Source of the DNA: Acidobacteria bacterium RBG_13_68_16
GTDB lineage: Bacteria > Acidobacteriota > Thermoanaerobaculia > Thermoanaerobaculales > Thermoanaerobaculaceae
Reading direction: 5' to 3'
Length of the DNA: 44,545 bases
Assembly (NCBI GenBank): GCA_001766905.1
Contig: MEKI01000102.1
Coordinates: forward strand, 1 to 44,545
The translations under genes and the position numbers were made by a program. Shown here piece after piece: positions 1 through 11,237 of the stretch. The notes below the pieces were generated by a model. That model was given only the letters and a program-made list of their open reading frames with translations. It was not told the origin of the DNA and made no database searches. Position 1 is the stretch's first letter. Each line of letters begins with the position of its first letter.

Positions 1-2
1 AC

Positions 3-488
3 CAGCGCATCCGCGTCACCGTCACCGGCGGCTCAGGCCGTGTCATCACCAACGCCTCCCGATTGGACAACCGCACCGGCGACCCCGCAACAATCGAGAT
101 GGTGGGCGGCGGCCGCGAGGGCACCTACGTGTGTAAGGTGGACAAGTCCATTTACGACACCGCCATCACGCTCACGGTTACGGGGGGTGCGGTGACCGCG
201 CTCGACGCGACGATCGTGTTCACCGACGAGGACGTCCCGTCGTGTACGGGTGGCGAGCTGCTGCAGATTGCCTTCCCGCTGCCGCAGGCGGTGTTCTACG
301 ACGAGTCCGGTGCCTTCTCGTTCATGGTCAGTGACCCGGACGTCGGTGGGGTTGGGGTGAGCCTGCAGCTCAGCGCCACGATCACCACGACCGGGCAGGT
401 ACGTGGCACGGCGACGACGACCCTCACCGGAGCGGGAAGCTGCAGCGGCTCCAAGACCTGGCCGCTCGCGGGCGCAAGACTCCACTAG
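3..488 (+). CDS. Hypothetical protein, 5'-truncated by the window edge
   Basis: Frame 3 is open from base 3 (QRIRVTVTGGSGRVITNASRLDNRTGD...) and runs into the listed ORF. The listed start at 63 is a TTG, so the true start is probably upstream of the window. Confidence 0.55.
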   Translation, partial: QRIRVTVTGGSGRVITNASRLDNRTGDPATIEMVGGGREGTYVCKVDKSIYDTAITLTVTGGAVTALDATIVFTDEDVPSCTGGELLQIAFPLPQAVFYDESGAFSFMVSDPDVGGVGVSLQLSATITTTGQVRGTATTTLTGAGSCSGSKTWPLAGARLH

Positions 489-536
489 GGGCGAGTTGAC
501 CTCGCCCCCGCGCTGCCCCTTGAGAGGACGGCAGCC

Positions 537-1013
537 CTAGTCGGCGACCTCGATGACCTTGGTGGCCGCGAACTTGTCGCCCATGCGCCGGCCTTCCGCA
601 TCGGTCAGCACCAGGACCGCCTCGATGATCGCAACCACCAGTCCCGTCAGGCCGAGCAGAATGGCGAGGATCCAGCCCAGGACCGGGATGATCCAGAAGA
701 TGGCACCCACCGCGCCGATGCACAGCGGAAAGTTCCGTTTCACGGAGGTCGCGACGTCCATGGGCTGCCCATCGAGGCGAACCGGCCGCAGCTTGATCAG
801 CTTCTTGCCGATCGAGCGTCGATCCATGAAGTCGACCTCGAGCCCGTCACGGACAAGAATGTACGCTGCGCCCACGATTCCCCCGATGAAGGGGATGAGG
901 CTGACGCCTCCCGCCAGCAGTCCGTCGATGAGAGCCGCGATGAAGCGCTTGGCCAGATCGGCCTTGGCCCCTGTCGGCGCGGGAGCCGGCACTGCACTGC
1001 CTGGAGTTGCCAT
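537..1013 (-). CDS. RDD family membrane protein
   Basis: KRFIAALIDGLLAGG...GKKLIKLRPVRLDGQPMDVATSVKRN...; hydrophobic segments. ATG at 1013 is preceded by AAGGAGGAG. Confidence 0.85.
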   Translation of the reverse strand: MATPGSAVPAPAPTGAKADLAKRFIAALIDGLLAGGVSLIPFIGGIVGAAYILVRDGLEVDFMDRRSIGKKLIKLRPVRLDGQPMDVATSVKRNFPLCIGAVGAIFWIIPVLGWILAILLGLTGLVVAIIEAVLVLTDAEGRRMGDKFAATKVIEVAD

Positions 1014-1067
1014 CTTCTCCTCCTTGTGAATTCTCAAACAGAGAACGGTCTCGTTGTTATTGCCGGA

Positions 1068-1096
1068 AGCCTAGCTGAGCGGGCCGGGCTTTGCAA
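1068..1096 (-). promoter_or_regulatory. Putative sigma70-type promoter for the RDD gene (TTGCAA-N17-TAGGCT)
   Basis: Minus strand TTGCAA (1091-1096), 17-nt spacer, TAGGCT (1068-1073), upstream of the RDD start at 1013. Confidence 0.35.
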
Positions 1097-1125
1097 GGGC
1101 ACCCGCGCGTGGGCGCAAACCGTCC

Positions 1126-2244
1126 TCAGCTCCCGAGCAGGCGGCGGTATAGCGCCTCGTACTGATCGACCACCCGGACTGTGCCGAACGTCCCCGTGGC
1201 CCGAAGCCGCGCCCGCTCGCGCTGCGTGGCCAGCTCCTTCGGGTCCGAGAGCAGCGCAACGACCCGCTCAGACATCGCCGCGGTGTCCCCAACCGGCAGC
1301 GTGAACCCACCCTCCCCGTCCACCACGAGCTCCGGGATTCCGCCTGCGTTGGAGGCTACGACCGGGACACCACACGCCATCGCCTCCAGCGCGGCAAGAC
1401 CGAACGACTCCTCCGACGACGGCAGCAGGAAAACGTCCCCTGCGCCGATAACGCCCTCGACGGGGGAGACGTTGCCCAGGAACTCCACGCGGTCGGCGAT
1501 TCCGGCTTCGCGCGCGAAGCGCTCCGCCGGCGGCCGGTCCGGGCCGTCACCCACCATCGCCAGGTGCGAGGGTATGCGGGCGTGGACCCGCCTGAAGATT
1601 TCGAGCACGTCCATGACCCGCTTGACCGGTCGGAAGTTGGAGGCGTGCACCAGAAGCGGGGCACCGTCCGGCGAAAGCCTCCTGCGGTGCGCGGCGGCGA
1701 AATCCCGGTCGCACCGATCCGGATCCACGAAGTTGGGTATCACCTCGATCTCGCGCTTCACACCCAAGAGCTCGTGAGTCTGGTTGGCGAGCGACCGCGA
1801 AACGGCCGTGACCACATCCGCGCGCTCGATGCCCAGCCGCACGATCGGCAGGAACGAGGGGTCCGCGCCAACCACCGTGATGTCGGTGCCGTGGAGGGTC
1901 ACGACCAGCTTCGGTCCGTTGCCCAGGATCTCCCGGGCCAGGTGGGCGGAAACCGCGTGGGGGATCGCGTAGTGCACGTGGAGCAGCTCGATACCGTGGC
2001 TGCGCACCGCCTCCGCCATCTGCGACGCCAGGGCGAGCGAGTACGGCGGGTACTGGAACAGCGGGTACGCCGGGACGGTCACCTCGTGGAAGGTGACGCC
2101 CGGCGGCACGCGGCCCAGCCGGTAGGGCATGGCGTAGCAGATGAAGTGCACCTCGTGCCCGCGTTTCGCGATGGCGAGGCCGAGCTCGGTGGCCACGGTT
2201 CCGGAACCTCCGACGGTCGGGTAGCAGGTCACGCCGATCTTCAT
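1126..2244 (-). CDS. bshA: N-acetyl-alpha-D-glucosaminyl L-malate synthase (BshA-type GT4 glycosyltransferase)
   Basis: Starts MKIGVTCYPTVGGSGTVATELG; LHVHYAIPHAVSAHLA; SNFRPVKRV; SSEESFGLAALEAMACGVPVVASNAGG. Next to bshB1 and bshC. Confidence 0.93.
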   Translation of the reverse strand: MKIGVTCYPTVGGSGTVATELGLAIAKRGHEVHFICYAMPYRLGRVPPGVTFHEVTVPAYPLFQYPPYSLALASQMAEAVRSHGIELLHVHYAIPHAVSAHLAREILGNGPKLVVTLHGTDITVVGADPSFLPIVRLGIERADVVTAVSRSLANQTHELLGVKREIEVIPNFVDPDRCDRDFAAAHRRRLSPDGAPLLVHASNFRPVKRVMDVLEIFRRVHARIPSHLAMVGDGPDRPPAERFAREAGIADRVEFLGNVSPVEGVIGAGDVFLLPSSEESFGLAALEAMACGVPVVASNAGGIPELVVDGEGGFTLPVGDTAAMSERVVALLSDPKELATQRERARLRATGTFGTVRVVDQYEALYRRLLGS

Positions 2245-2265
2245 GGCACCTCCACCGACCGCCCA

Positions 2266-2300
2266 GGCACGAGGCACGAGGCGCGAGGCATGAGGCCCGA
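2266..2300. repeat. Tandem heptanucleotide repeat, five GGCNYGA-like units
   Basis: GGCACGA GGCACGA GGCGCGA GGCATGA GGCCCGA read directly, between bshB1 and bshA. Confidence 0.9.
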
Positions 2301-2311
2301 AGCGGGTCGTC

Positions 2312-3034
2312 TCATCGTGCCCCTCCAAATAACCAGGCCAACTCATCGGCGGCAGGCGTGCCGACGGCCGCCAGCCCCTCGCCAAACTCGCACCCGACCA
2401 GGTTGCCGCACGCCCGGTCGCGCCCCTCGACGGCAGCCAGGAAGTGCCCGCTCGCCAGGCGCGTCGCGGCGCCCGCAGCCTTGTCGAACTGGGACGCGTG
2501 CGCCGCAAGCGCCTCGCGCTTGGCGCCGACGTGCGCCGAAATGTCCACGACCAGCGAGGGTCGTAGCAGCTGTCGAGCGCCCGGGTAGGCGAGCACGAGG
2601 GTTGGGCGGTGAGCAGAGCCGAGGTCGGGAAGAAAACGAGCCAGGCCGGAGAGAAAGAAAACCCGGCGCAGCAGTGCTGCCGCCTCGCCGTGGTCGGGGT
2701 GGGGGTCATCGGCATGTGGGACCAGCAGCACCCGGGGTCGCGCGCGACGCAGCGCTGCGATCACCTTTTCCACCTGGTCGGAGTCGCTCGCCCTGATCCC
2801 ACCGTCCGGAAGCGCCAGGCACGACCGCCAAGAGACCCCCAAGGCACGAGCTGCGGCCTCGGCCTCACGCGCGCGCACCGTGACGTCCCCGCGCGTGCCG
2901 AGCTCCCCCGCAGTGAGGTCCAGGATTCCCACACGCACGCCGCCCTTGGCCAGCCGCGCCACCGTCCCACCGCAGCCGAGCTCCACGTCGTCCGGGTGCG
3001 GCCCTACCGCGAGCACGTCACATCGCTCTACCAC
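2312..3034 (-). CDS. bshB1: Bacillithiol biosynthesis N-acetylglucosaminyl-malate deacetylase (BshB1-like, LmbE/PIG-L fold)
   Basis: GTG start at 3034 overlapping the bshC stop; CDVLAVGPHPDDVELGCGGTVARLA; LTAGELGTRG; VPHADDPHPDHGEAA. Confidence 0.92.
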   Translation of the reverse strand: MVERCDVLAVGPHPDDVELGCGGTVARLAKGGVRVGILDLTAGELGTRGDVTVRAREAEAAARALGVSWRSCLALPDGGIRASDSDQVEKVIAALRRARPRVLLVPHADDPHPDHGEAAALLRRVFFLSGLARFLPDLGSAHRPTLVLAYPGARQLLRPSLVVDISAHVGAKREALAAHASQFDKAAGAATRLASGHFLAAVEGRDRACGNLVGCEFGEGLAAVGTPAADELAWLFGGAR

Positions 3035-4578
3035 GGCCCGCCCTCCTCCCAGAACAGAAGCTGCATGCCGAGGGGGTTGGGGTCCAGCGCCACCGTCAGC
3101 TGCTCGAACCACTCGGGCCCCAGGCGCAGCAGCGGTGCCAGGACCGAGAGGTGCCGTTCCTGCGGTTGGCCATCCGGTCGGAGGAACGCCCGCAGCCTGC
3201 GCCACCGTAAGAACTCCACCTCGGCGTCGCGGGTGGCCGCGGCGGTCATTCGGCCGTCCAACCACGCGAGCGCCGCGTCGACCTTCCTAGTCGTTGCCTC
3301 CACATCACCCCCAAGCGCCGGCAGCTCGCCGCGCGCGGCCTCGACCAGCCCGCCGATCTCCCTCGCGATCCCCGCGCGCAGTCGTTCCAGACGGCGGCGC
3401 GTCGCCTTGCCGGGAAGCGTACCCACCGGTGGCTGCGGGCGCAGCAGGTGCTCCGGCTTTACGCCCAACTGCCGCGCTAGCCTTCGCTCGGCCGAGGTGA
3501 CCACAGTCACGTGGGGGCGCAGCGCCCAGTGCGGCCGGCCGATTCCCGCGACCGTGCGGACGTGCACTGTCTGGGCGTGGTAGGCCAGCTCGGCGGCTCC
3601 GAGAATGGCCACCGCGGAGCCCAGAGCCGCATCCTGTACGAGCGGCCGCAGCCAGGCGTTGGGGAGAAACCGTTCCGGATGGGCCGCAACCTCCTGCAGC
3701 ACAGACGAGGGGCAGGCCCTCCGGGCCGTCGGCACCGACTCCCGAAGATCCCCGCTCCGCCGAAAAGCGGGGAGCTTCTGCGGGGAAACCCGCAGCGGCA
3801 CCGCCCAGCCCCGAGCGCGGAAGCTCTGCGCACCTTCCTCGAGCGCCTCCCAACACGCCGGCAGATCGGAGAGGATTCTCTGAACCACCGGGGCTCCGGC
3901 GCGAGCGACCTCGGGCTCGAGCGCGTCCACCACGATCACGCCGCTCCCCGCAAGCAGACGGGCCAGGAAGCTTGCCGTGGCCTCGCCTAGTGTCGCCCCT
4001 GCCGCATAGCACGAGGTGGCAAGGTCGCTGGCTGCGGCTGCGTGCTTGCCCGACAGGTAGAGCCGCAACGCCTCGATGAACGATGCACACGCCCCGCTAA
4101 GCGGCACCGCACCGCCGAGCCGCGCCCCGCGTTCCCAACCTGGTTCCCGGACCTCGAGGAGCTCCTCGCCCACGGCAACCCGACCCCAACCCATCTCGGG
4201 GAGGTCGTCGTCGCCGGTCGCCAGCCACAGGAACCCCACCGCGTCCCGCCCTTCCGAGCGCAGTTTGCGCACCTCCGCCGCGACCGCGGCGGACTTGACC
4301 AGGGTGAGCATGGGACCGCCCAGTAGACCGGGTTGCTGGCCGGTGACCACCGCGTCGGCACCGGCGAGCCAGCGGGAGAGCTCGGCATCGACCGGGTTTC
4401 CCCACGACCGGTTCGTCCGGGCGAGCGCCTCCGCCAGGGCGGCCGAACGCGGCGTCGCCGGGGGGGACACGGCCGGCAGCTCAACCTCCCCCCGCGCCAC
4501 CGCTATGGCCGCGGGGTGCACCGCCGTCCAGCTTTCCAGAGGCGCGAACATCGCGCCCGCGATTCCGTTTGCCGTCAT
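3028..4578 (-). CDS. bshC: Putative cysteine ligase BshC
   Basis: ADAVVTGQQPGLLGGPMLTLVKSAAVA; LWLATGDDDLPEM. Length and context match BshC. Confidence 0.92.
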   Translation of the reverse strand: MTANGIAGAMFAPLESWTAVHPAAIAVARGEVELPAVSPPATPRSAALAEALARTNRSWGNPVDAELSRWLAGADAVVTGQQPGLLGGPMLTLVKSAAVAAEVRKLRSEGRDAVGFLWLATGDDDLPEMGWGRVAVGEELLEVREPGWERGARLGGAVPLSGACASFIEALRLYLSGKHAAAASDLATSCYAAGATLGEATASFLARLLAGSGVIVVDALEPEVARAGAPVVQRILSDLPACWEALEEGAQSFRARGWAVPLRVSPQKLPAFRRSGDLRESVPTARRACPSSVLQEVAAHPERFLPNAWLRPLVQDAALGSAVAILGAAELAYHAQTVHVRTVAGIGRPHWALRPHVTVVTSAERRLARQLGVKPEHLLRPQPPVGTLPGKATRRRLERLRAGIAREIGGLVEAARGELPALGGDVEATTRKVDAALAWLDGRMTAAATRDAEVEFLRWRRLRAFLRPDGQPQERHLSVLAPLLRLGPEWFEQLTVALDPNPLGMQLLFWEEGGPW

Positions 4579-4719
4579 CCGCGGGAGAGTAGCGCGGCTG
4601 TGACGGCAACACCACCGCGCATGCTTGGAGTGCTCTCCACACGATGTGTGTCCGAGCCGGGCACGGAGGTGACTCAGATAACAGTCGACCGTTTTGGCGC
4701 AGCCGCAAGACTCTGTTAC

Positions 4720-4728
4720 TGTTATAAG
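4720..4728 (+). promoter_or_regulatory. Putative extended -10 promoter element (TG-T-TATAAG)
   Basis: TGTTATAAG in an AT-richer patch upstream of the mini-ORF and radical SAM gene. No good -35 at 17 bp. Confidence 0.35.
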
Positions 4729-4741
4729 CGGTAGGGCAGTG

Positions 4742-4822
4742 ATGAATCAGGGTCGACTCATGCCTCCGCTCAGGGGGTCGGTTGGGGTGTCGCTTGCGCG
4801 CGCCTCCGGGGGGGTCGTGTGA
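4742..4822 (+). CDS. Putative 26-aa leader/mini-ORF MNQGRLMPPLRGSVGVSLARASGGVV
   Basis: Manual translation; the TGA (4820-4822) overlaps the GTG start (4819-4821) of the radical SAM gene. Below the ORF track length cutoff and only a weak SD, so tentative. Confidence 0.3.
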   Translation: MNQGRLMPPLRGSVGVSLARASGGVV

Positions 4823-6396
4823 AGGTCCTTCTCACCTCCGTGTTTGGCCCCTACGGCGTGGATGACGAGTACGGCCAGGCGAGCTGCCGGATGGAGCTGT
4901 TCCACAACCAGGTGACCCGCGAGCAGGGCGTTTTCTCCATGCGCTTCTTCCACGAGAGCTTTGGGCTCCACTTTCTCGCCGAGAACATCTCGGTTCCGAC
5001 CACAGTGCTGGACTTCCCGAGTGAGGCGCGCTTTGTCGAGGAGCTCCGACGAGGGTACGACCTCGTCGGGATCTCGTTCATCGTTGCGAACTTCGCAAAA
5101 GCGAAGAGGATGGCGGAACTCGTCCGGCGCCACGCCCCCCACGCGAGGATCGTCCTGGGGGGGCACGGCGTGCAGATCCCGGAGGTGGCGGAAGAGATCC
5201 CCCACGACCACCTCTGCGTGGGCGAAGGGGTGCGCTGGCTGCGCGGCATCCTTGGCGAGGACCCGAAGGCGCCAATCCGGCATCCGATTCGCCCGGCGAC
5301 CTTCGGCGGACGGATCCTCGGCGTTCCCGTGAAGGATGGCTCGGGTCACGTCATGCCGGGTCTCGGCTGCCCGAACGGCTGCCGCTTCTGCTCGACCAGC
5401 CACTTCTTTGGCCGTCAGTACATCCCGTACCTCGAGACGGGCAAGCAGATTTTCGACCTCTGCGTCGCGATCGAGAGGGCGCTCAACGTTCGCAGGTTCT
5501 TCGTTATGGACGAGAACTTCCTGCAGCACCCGGAGCGCGCCGAGGAACTGCTCGCGCTCATGGAGAAGCACGGCAAGACGTATCGCTTCAATCTCTTCAG
5601 CTCAGCCGAGAACATCACCAAGGTGGGGGTCGATTTTCTGGTCCGGCTCGGGGTGGTCAGTCTCTGGCTGGGCGTCGAGTCCAAGTTCGAGGTGTACGAC
5701 AAAAACAGGGGTGTGAACTTCAAGACCCTGGTGAACGATCTCCGCGACCATGGGATCTCGGTCCTCACCTCCGCGATCCTGTTCCTCGATCAGCACGACC
5801 ACAGGACGATCTGGGAGGACATCCGGTTCATCGTCGGCCTTGAGCCAGACCTCATTCAGTTCATGCAGCTCGGCCCCGTGCCCTACACGCCCCTGTACCG
5901 CGGGATGAAAGCAACCGGCCGCCTCCTTGAGAACGTTCCCTACCGCCACTGGCACGGCCAAGAGCGGATCTGGTTCCAGCATCCCCACTTCAAGGCGGAC
6001 GAGACCGACAGAATCCTCACGGAGGCGTTCCGCTACGAGTACGACACCCTCGGCCCCGCTCTCATGCGCATGTGCGACACCTACCTCCGCGGGTATCGGA
6101 CGCTGGCATCCACCCGCGACCCCTTCCTCGCGGGGCGCCGCGAGGCCCTCAAGCGGCGCGCCGGAAAATTCCGTCCGTTCCTCGCGGCGGCCCGGGATCA
6201 CGCCCACAACGAGACCGCCCGCGAGCTCGTCGGGCGACTTACGGACGAGTACAACGATGTGTTCGGCCGGATGACGCTCAGGCAGCAGGCGCAGTCTCAG
6301 GTGGTGCGGGGTTTTGCAGCGCGGGAAGCCAGACGCGTGGCCGCCGGACGGAACGTCTACCAGCCACGAACTATCGTCACTCACTACGGCAGGTGA
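4819..6396 (+). CDS. Radical SAM protein with N-terminal cobalamin-binding-like domain
   Basis: N-terminal Rossmann-like region (YDLVGISFIVANFAKAKRMAELVRRHAPHARIVLGGHGVQIPE); GLGCPNGCRFCSTSHFFG carries CxxxCxxC. Confidence 0.9.
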   Translation: MKVLLTSVFGPYGVDDEYGQASCRMELFHNQVTREQGVFSMRFFHESFGLHFLAENISVPTTVLDFPSEARFVEELRRGYDLVGISFIVANFAKAKRMAELVRRHAPHARIVLGGHGVQIPEVAEEIPHDHLCVGEGVRWLRGILGEDPKAPIRHPIRPATFGGRILGVPVKDGSGHVMPGLGCPNGCRFCSTSHFFGRQYIPYLETGKQIFDLCVAIERALNVRRFFVMDENFLQHPERAEELLALMEKHGKTYRFNLFSSAENITKVGVDFLVRLGVVSLWLGVESKFEVYDKNRGVNFKTLVNDLRDHGISVLTSAILFLDQHDHRTIWEDIRFIVGLEPDLIQFMQLGPVPYTPLYRGMKATGRLLENVPYRHWHGQERIWFQHPHFKADETDRILTEAFRYEYDTLGPALMRMCDTYLRGYRTLASTRDPFLAGRREALKRRAGKFRPFLAAARDHAHNETARELVGRLTDEYNDVFGRMTLRQQAQSQVVRGFAAREARRVAAGRNVYQPRTIVTHYGR

Positions 6397-6429
6397 GCCG
6401 TCCCTCCGGCCGCTAGTCCACGGGCCGAC

Positions 6430-8294
<1,865 letters not shown>

Positions 8295-9158
8295 CTACCT
8301 CTCCGCCAGCGCCTGGGCGCCAGAGACGATCTCGATGAGCTCCTTAGTGATCGAAGCCTGGCGCGCCCGGTTGTAGGTGAGCGTCAGCCGGTCGATCATG
8401 TCCGCCGCGTTTTTTGAGGCCGCGCCCATGGCGGTCATCCGGGACGCCTGCTCCGCGGCCTGCGAGTCCAGCAGAGCCCGCAGCACCTGGAACTGGACGT
8501 GCCGCGGGAGTATCTGCCCCAGCAACGCCTGCGGGCTGGGCTCGAAGATGTAGGCCCCCGGCCGCTCGCCACCCGCGATCCTGGCCCGCTCGATCGGCAG
8601 CAGTCGCTCGAGCGTCACCTCCTGCTTCATGATCGAGCGGAAGTGGTTGTACAAAAGGTAGATAGCATCTGTCTCCCCGGCCGCAAAGCGCGTCGCCAGC
8701 GTGCGCGCCAGGTCGAACGCCGCCTCCGGCGTCACGGCCCGCATCAGCTCGGCGTGGGTACTCATGGTCACGTAGCTGCGGCGGCGGAAGAAATCGACGC
8801 CGCGGCGCCCGATCAGAACCAGCTCGACCCTCTCCCAACGCCCACCCTCCAGCAGGGAGATCGCCTCACGGAGGATGTTGGCGTTGAACGCCCCGCACAG
8901 CCCCTTGTCTGCGGTCACCACCACCAGGGTCACCGCATGCTCGGGACGCTCCACGAGCAGCTCGTGCCGATGCGAGGCGACCCGCGAGGCCAGGGACCGC
9001 AGCACCGTATCGAGCGCCGCGGCATACGGGCGGGCCTCCAAGATGTGGGTCTGCGCCCGGCGCAGCCTGGCCGCCGCAACCATTTTCATCGCCTTGGTGA
9101 TCTGCTGGGTGGAGCGCACCGAGCGGATGCGGCGTCGAAGATCCTGTTTGCTAGGCAA
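8295..9158 (-). CDS. atpG: F0F1 ATP synthase subunit gamma (TTG start)
   Basis: [29 protein letters not shown] at the N-terminus; [44 protein letters not shown] at the C-terminus. Start overlaps the atpA stop. Confidence 0.97.
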   Translation of the reverse strand: MPSKQDLRRRIRSVRSTQQITKAMKMVAAARLRRAQTHILEARPYAAALDTVLRSLASRVASHRHELLVERPEHAVTLVVVTADKGLCGAFNANILREAISLLEGGRWERVELVLIGRRGVDFFRRRSYVTMSTHAELMRAVTPEAAFDLARTLATRFAAGETDAIYLLYNHFRSIMKQEVTLERLLPIERARIAGGERPGAYIFEPSPQALLGQILPRHVQFQVLRALLDSQAAEQASRMTAMGAASKNAADMIDRLTLTYNRARQASITKELIEIVSGAQALAER

Positions 9159-10683
9159 GAACCGCTCCCGGGTTTTCGCGCACGAATGCGTCCAGGGCGG
9201 CCTGGCAGCCGGCTGTGAGCTCCTCCTCGACGGCCCCCTCGAGCTTGCCGGTCGCCGTGATGGTTTCCAGGACGGTGCGGTGGTGCAGCTCGAGGTGCTC
9301 GTGGAGGTAGGCCTCGAACGGCAGCACCGACTCCACCTTCAACGTGTCGAGGAATCCGTGGGTGCCTGCGAACACCGAGGCCACCTGAAGCTCCACCGGC
9401 ATCGGCTGGAACTGCCCCTGTTTCAGCATCTCCACCAGCCGCTCACCGCGAGCGAGCTGCCGCTGTGTGGCCCTGTCGAGGTCCGACCCGAATTGGGCGA
9501 ACGCCGCCAGCTCCCGGTACTGCGCCAGGTCCAGGCGCAGGGTGCCGGCCACTTTCTTCATCGCCTTGATCTGGGCGTTGCCGCCCACCCGGGAGACGGA
9601 GATGCCCACGTTCACCGCCGGCCGCACGCCGGCGTAGAAGAGGTCGGACTCCAGGAAGATCTGGCCGTCCGTGATCGAGATCACGTTGGTCGGGATGTAC
9701 CCCGACACGTCGCCCGCCTGAGTCTCGATCACGGGGATCGCGGTGAGCGAGCCGCCCCCAAGGTCGTCGCGGAGCTTGGCCGCACGCTCCAGCAGGCGCG
9801 AGTGCAGGTAGAACACGTCGCCCGGGTAGGCCTCACGTCCCGGCGGCCTGCGCAGCAGCAGCGAGATCTCGCGGTATGCGGCGGCGTGCTTGGAGAGGTC
9901 GTCGTAAAAGACCACCGCGTGCCCGCCGCTGTAGAGGAAATACTCGCCCATGCTGCATCCGGCGTACGGGGCCAGGTACTGCAGCGGGGCGGGCTCGGAC
10001 GCGGTGGCGGCCACCACGATGGTGTGGCCCATGGCGCCGTGGTCCTCGAGGACTTTGACCACCTGGGCCACGGTCGAGCGCTTCTGGCCGATCGCAACGT
10101 AGATGCAGACCGTTCCCTGCCCCTTCTGGTTGATGATGGTATCGGCGATGATGGCGGTCTTTCCGGTCTGCCGGTCGGCGATGATCAGCTCGCGCTGACC
10201 ACGCCCGATCGGGATCATTGAGTCGATGGCCTTGATGCCGGTCTGCACCGGTTCCTTGACCGGCTGGCGGCGGACCACGCCGGGGGCGATGCGCTCGATC
10301 GGGTAGCGGTCGGCGGCGGCGATCGGGCCCTTGCCATCGATCGGCTGCCCGAGCGGGTTGACCACCCGCCCGACCAACCCGGGTCCGACCGGCACCTGCA
10401 GGATGCGGCCGGTACGCCGCACCTCGTCCCCCTCTCGGATCCCCTGGGACTCGCCCATCAGCACACATCCGACGCTGTCTTCCTCGAGGTTGAGGGCGAG
10501 GCCGAAGACGTCGTGGGGGAACGCCACCATCTCGCCGGCCATCACGCGGTCGAGGCCGAACACCCGCGCGATGCCATCGCCGACCGACACGACGGTGCCG
10601 ACCTCCGCCATCTCCACGGACGTCTCCAGACCCCGGATCTGGCGCCTGAGGATGTCCGTGATCTCATCGACCTTAATCTGCAT
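9151..10683 (-). CDS. atpA: F0F1 ATP synthase subunit alpha
   Basis: [48 protein letters not shown]. Confidence 0.99.
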   Translation of the reverse strand: MQIKVDEITDILRRQIRGLETSVEMAEVGTVVSVGDGIARVFGLDRVMAGEMVAFPHDVFGLALNLEEDSVGCVLMGESQGIREGDEVRRTGRILQVPVGPGLVGRVVNPLGQPIDGKGPIAAADRYPIERIAPGVVRRQPVKEPVQTGIKAIDSMIPIGRGQRELIIADRQTGKTAIIADTIINQKGQGTVCIYVAIGQKRSTVAQVVKVLEDHGAMGHTIVVAATASEPAPLQYLAPYAGCSMGEYFLYSGGHAVVFYDDLSKHAAAYREISLLLRRPPGREAYPGDVFYLHSRLLERAAKLRDDLGGGSLTAIPVIETQAGDVSGYIPTNVISITDGQIFLESDLFYAGVRPAVNVGISVSRVGGNAQIKAMKKVAGTLRLDLAQYRELAAFAQFGSDLDRATQRQLARGERLVEMLKQGQFQPMPVELQVASVFAGTHGFLDTLKVESVLPFEAYLHEHLELHHRTVLETITATGKLEGAVEEELTAGCQAALDAFVRENPGAVLA

Positions 10684-10691
10684 GCTTCCCC

Positions 10692-11237
10692 CTACTCACC
10701 CGCCGCGGATGCGGCAAAACGCCGCACCTGGGCGAGCAGCGAACCGTCGAAGACTCGACTGCCCACCCGCACGATGAACCCCGCGAGAAGCTCCTCGCGG
10801 ACCTTCACATCCAGCTCGATTCGCACCCCGAGCGCCACCGCGAGGGCCCGCTCCAACGCAGCTACCTGCTCCCCGTCGGGCCTGGACGGCACCTCGACCC
10901 GCCCTCGCACGATCCCCTCCTTGCGGTCCACGAGCTCCCGGAAGAACGCCACCACCTCGTCCAGGTAGCGCATGCGGATATGGTGCTCGAGGGCGATCAG
11001 CATGCGCTGCGCCTCGGGCCGCAACGACAAGGTTCCTGCGATCGTGTTCACCAGTTCGCGTTTAGCGGCGGGGGCCACCGAGGGCACCTCGAACACGCGC
11101 AACAGCTCGGGTGCGTGCCGAAACAGCTCGGACACCGCGGCGAGGTGCCCCTCGATCTCGCGCAGTGCCGGGACGCCTTCCCTCTGCGTCACCTCGAAGA
11201 GCGCAACCGCGTACGGCCGCGCGACGCGCCGGCTCAC
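10692..11237 (-). CDS. atpH: F0F1 ATP synthase subunit delta
   Basis: [19 protein letters not shown]...; C-terminal [35 protein letters not shown]. Confidence 0.93.
   Translation of the reverse strand: MSRRVARPYAVALFEVTQREGVPALREIEGHLAAVSELFRHAPELLRVFEVPSVAPAAKRELVNTIAGTLSLRPEAQRMLIALEHHIRMRYLDEVVAFFRELVDRKEGIVRGRVEVPSRPDGEQVAALERALAVALGVRIELDVKVREELLAGFIVRVGSRVFDGSLLAQVRRFAASAAGE

Noticed and set aside
1564-2796. 410-aa plus-strand ORF
   Set aside because: Antisense to bshA/bshB1, which have clear family motifs; Arg/Pro/His-rich composition typical of high-GC shadow ORFs.
4694-4709. Possible sigma-54 site (TTGGCGCAGCCGCAAG)
   Set aside because: The -24 element is partly matched but the -12 TTGC element is not at the required spacing.
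4747-5571. 274-aa minus-strand ORF
   Set aside because: Antisense to the radical SAM gene with its recognisable cluster motif; no domain signature.
8875-10221. 448-aa plus-strand ORF
   Set aside because: Fully antisense to atpG/atpA; low-complexity translation from GC-rich codon mirroring.
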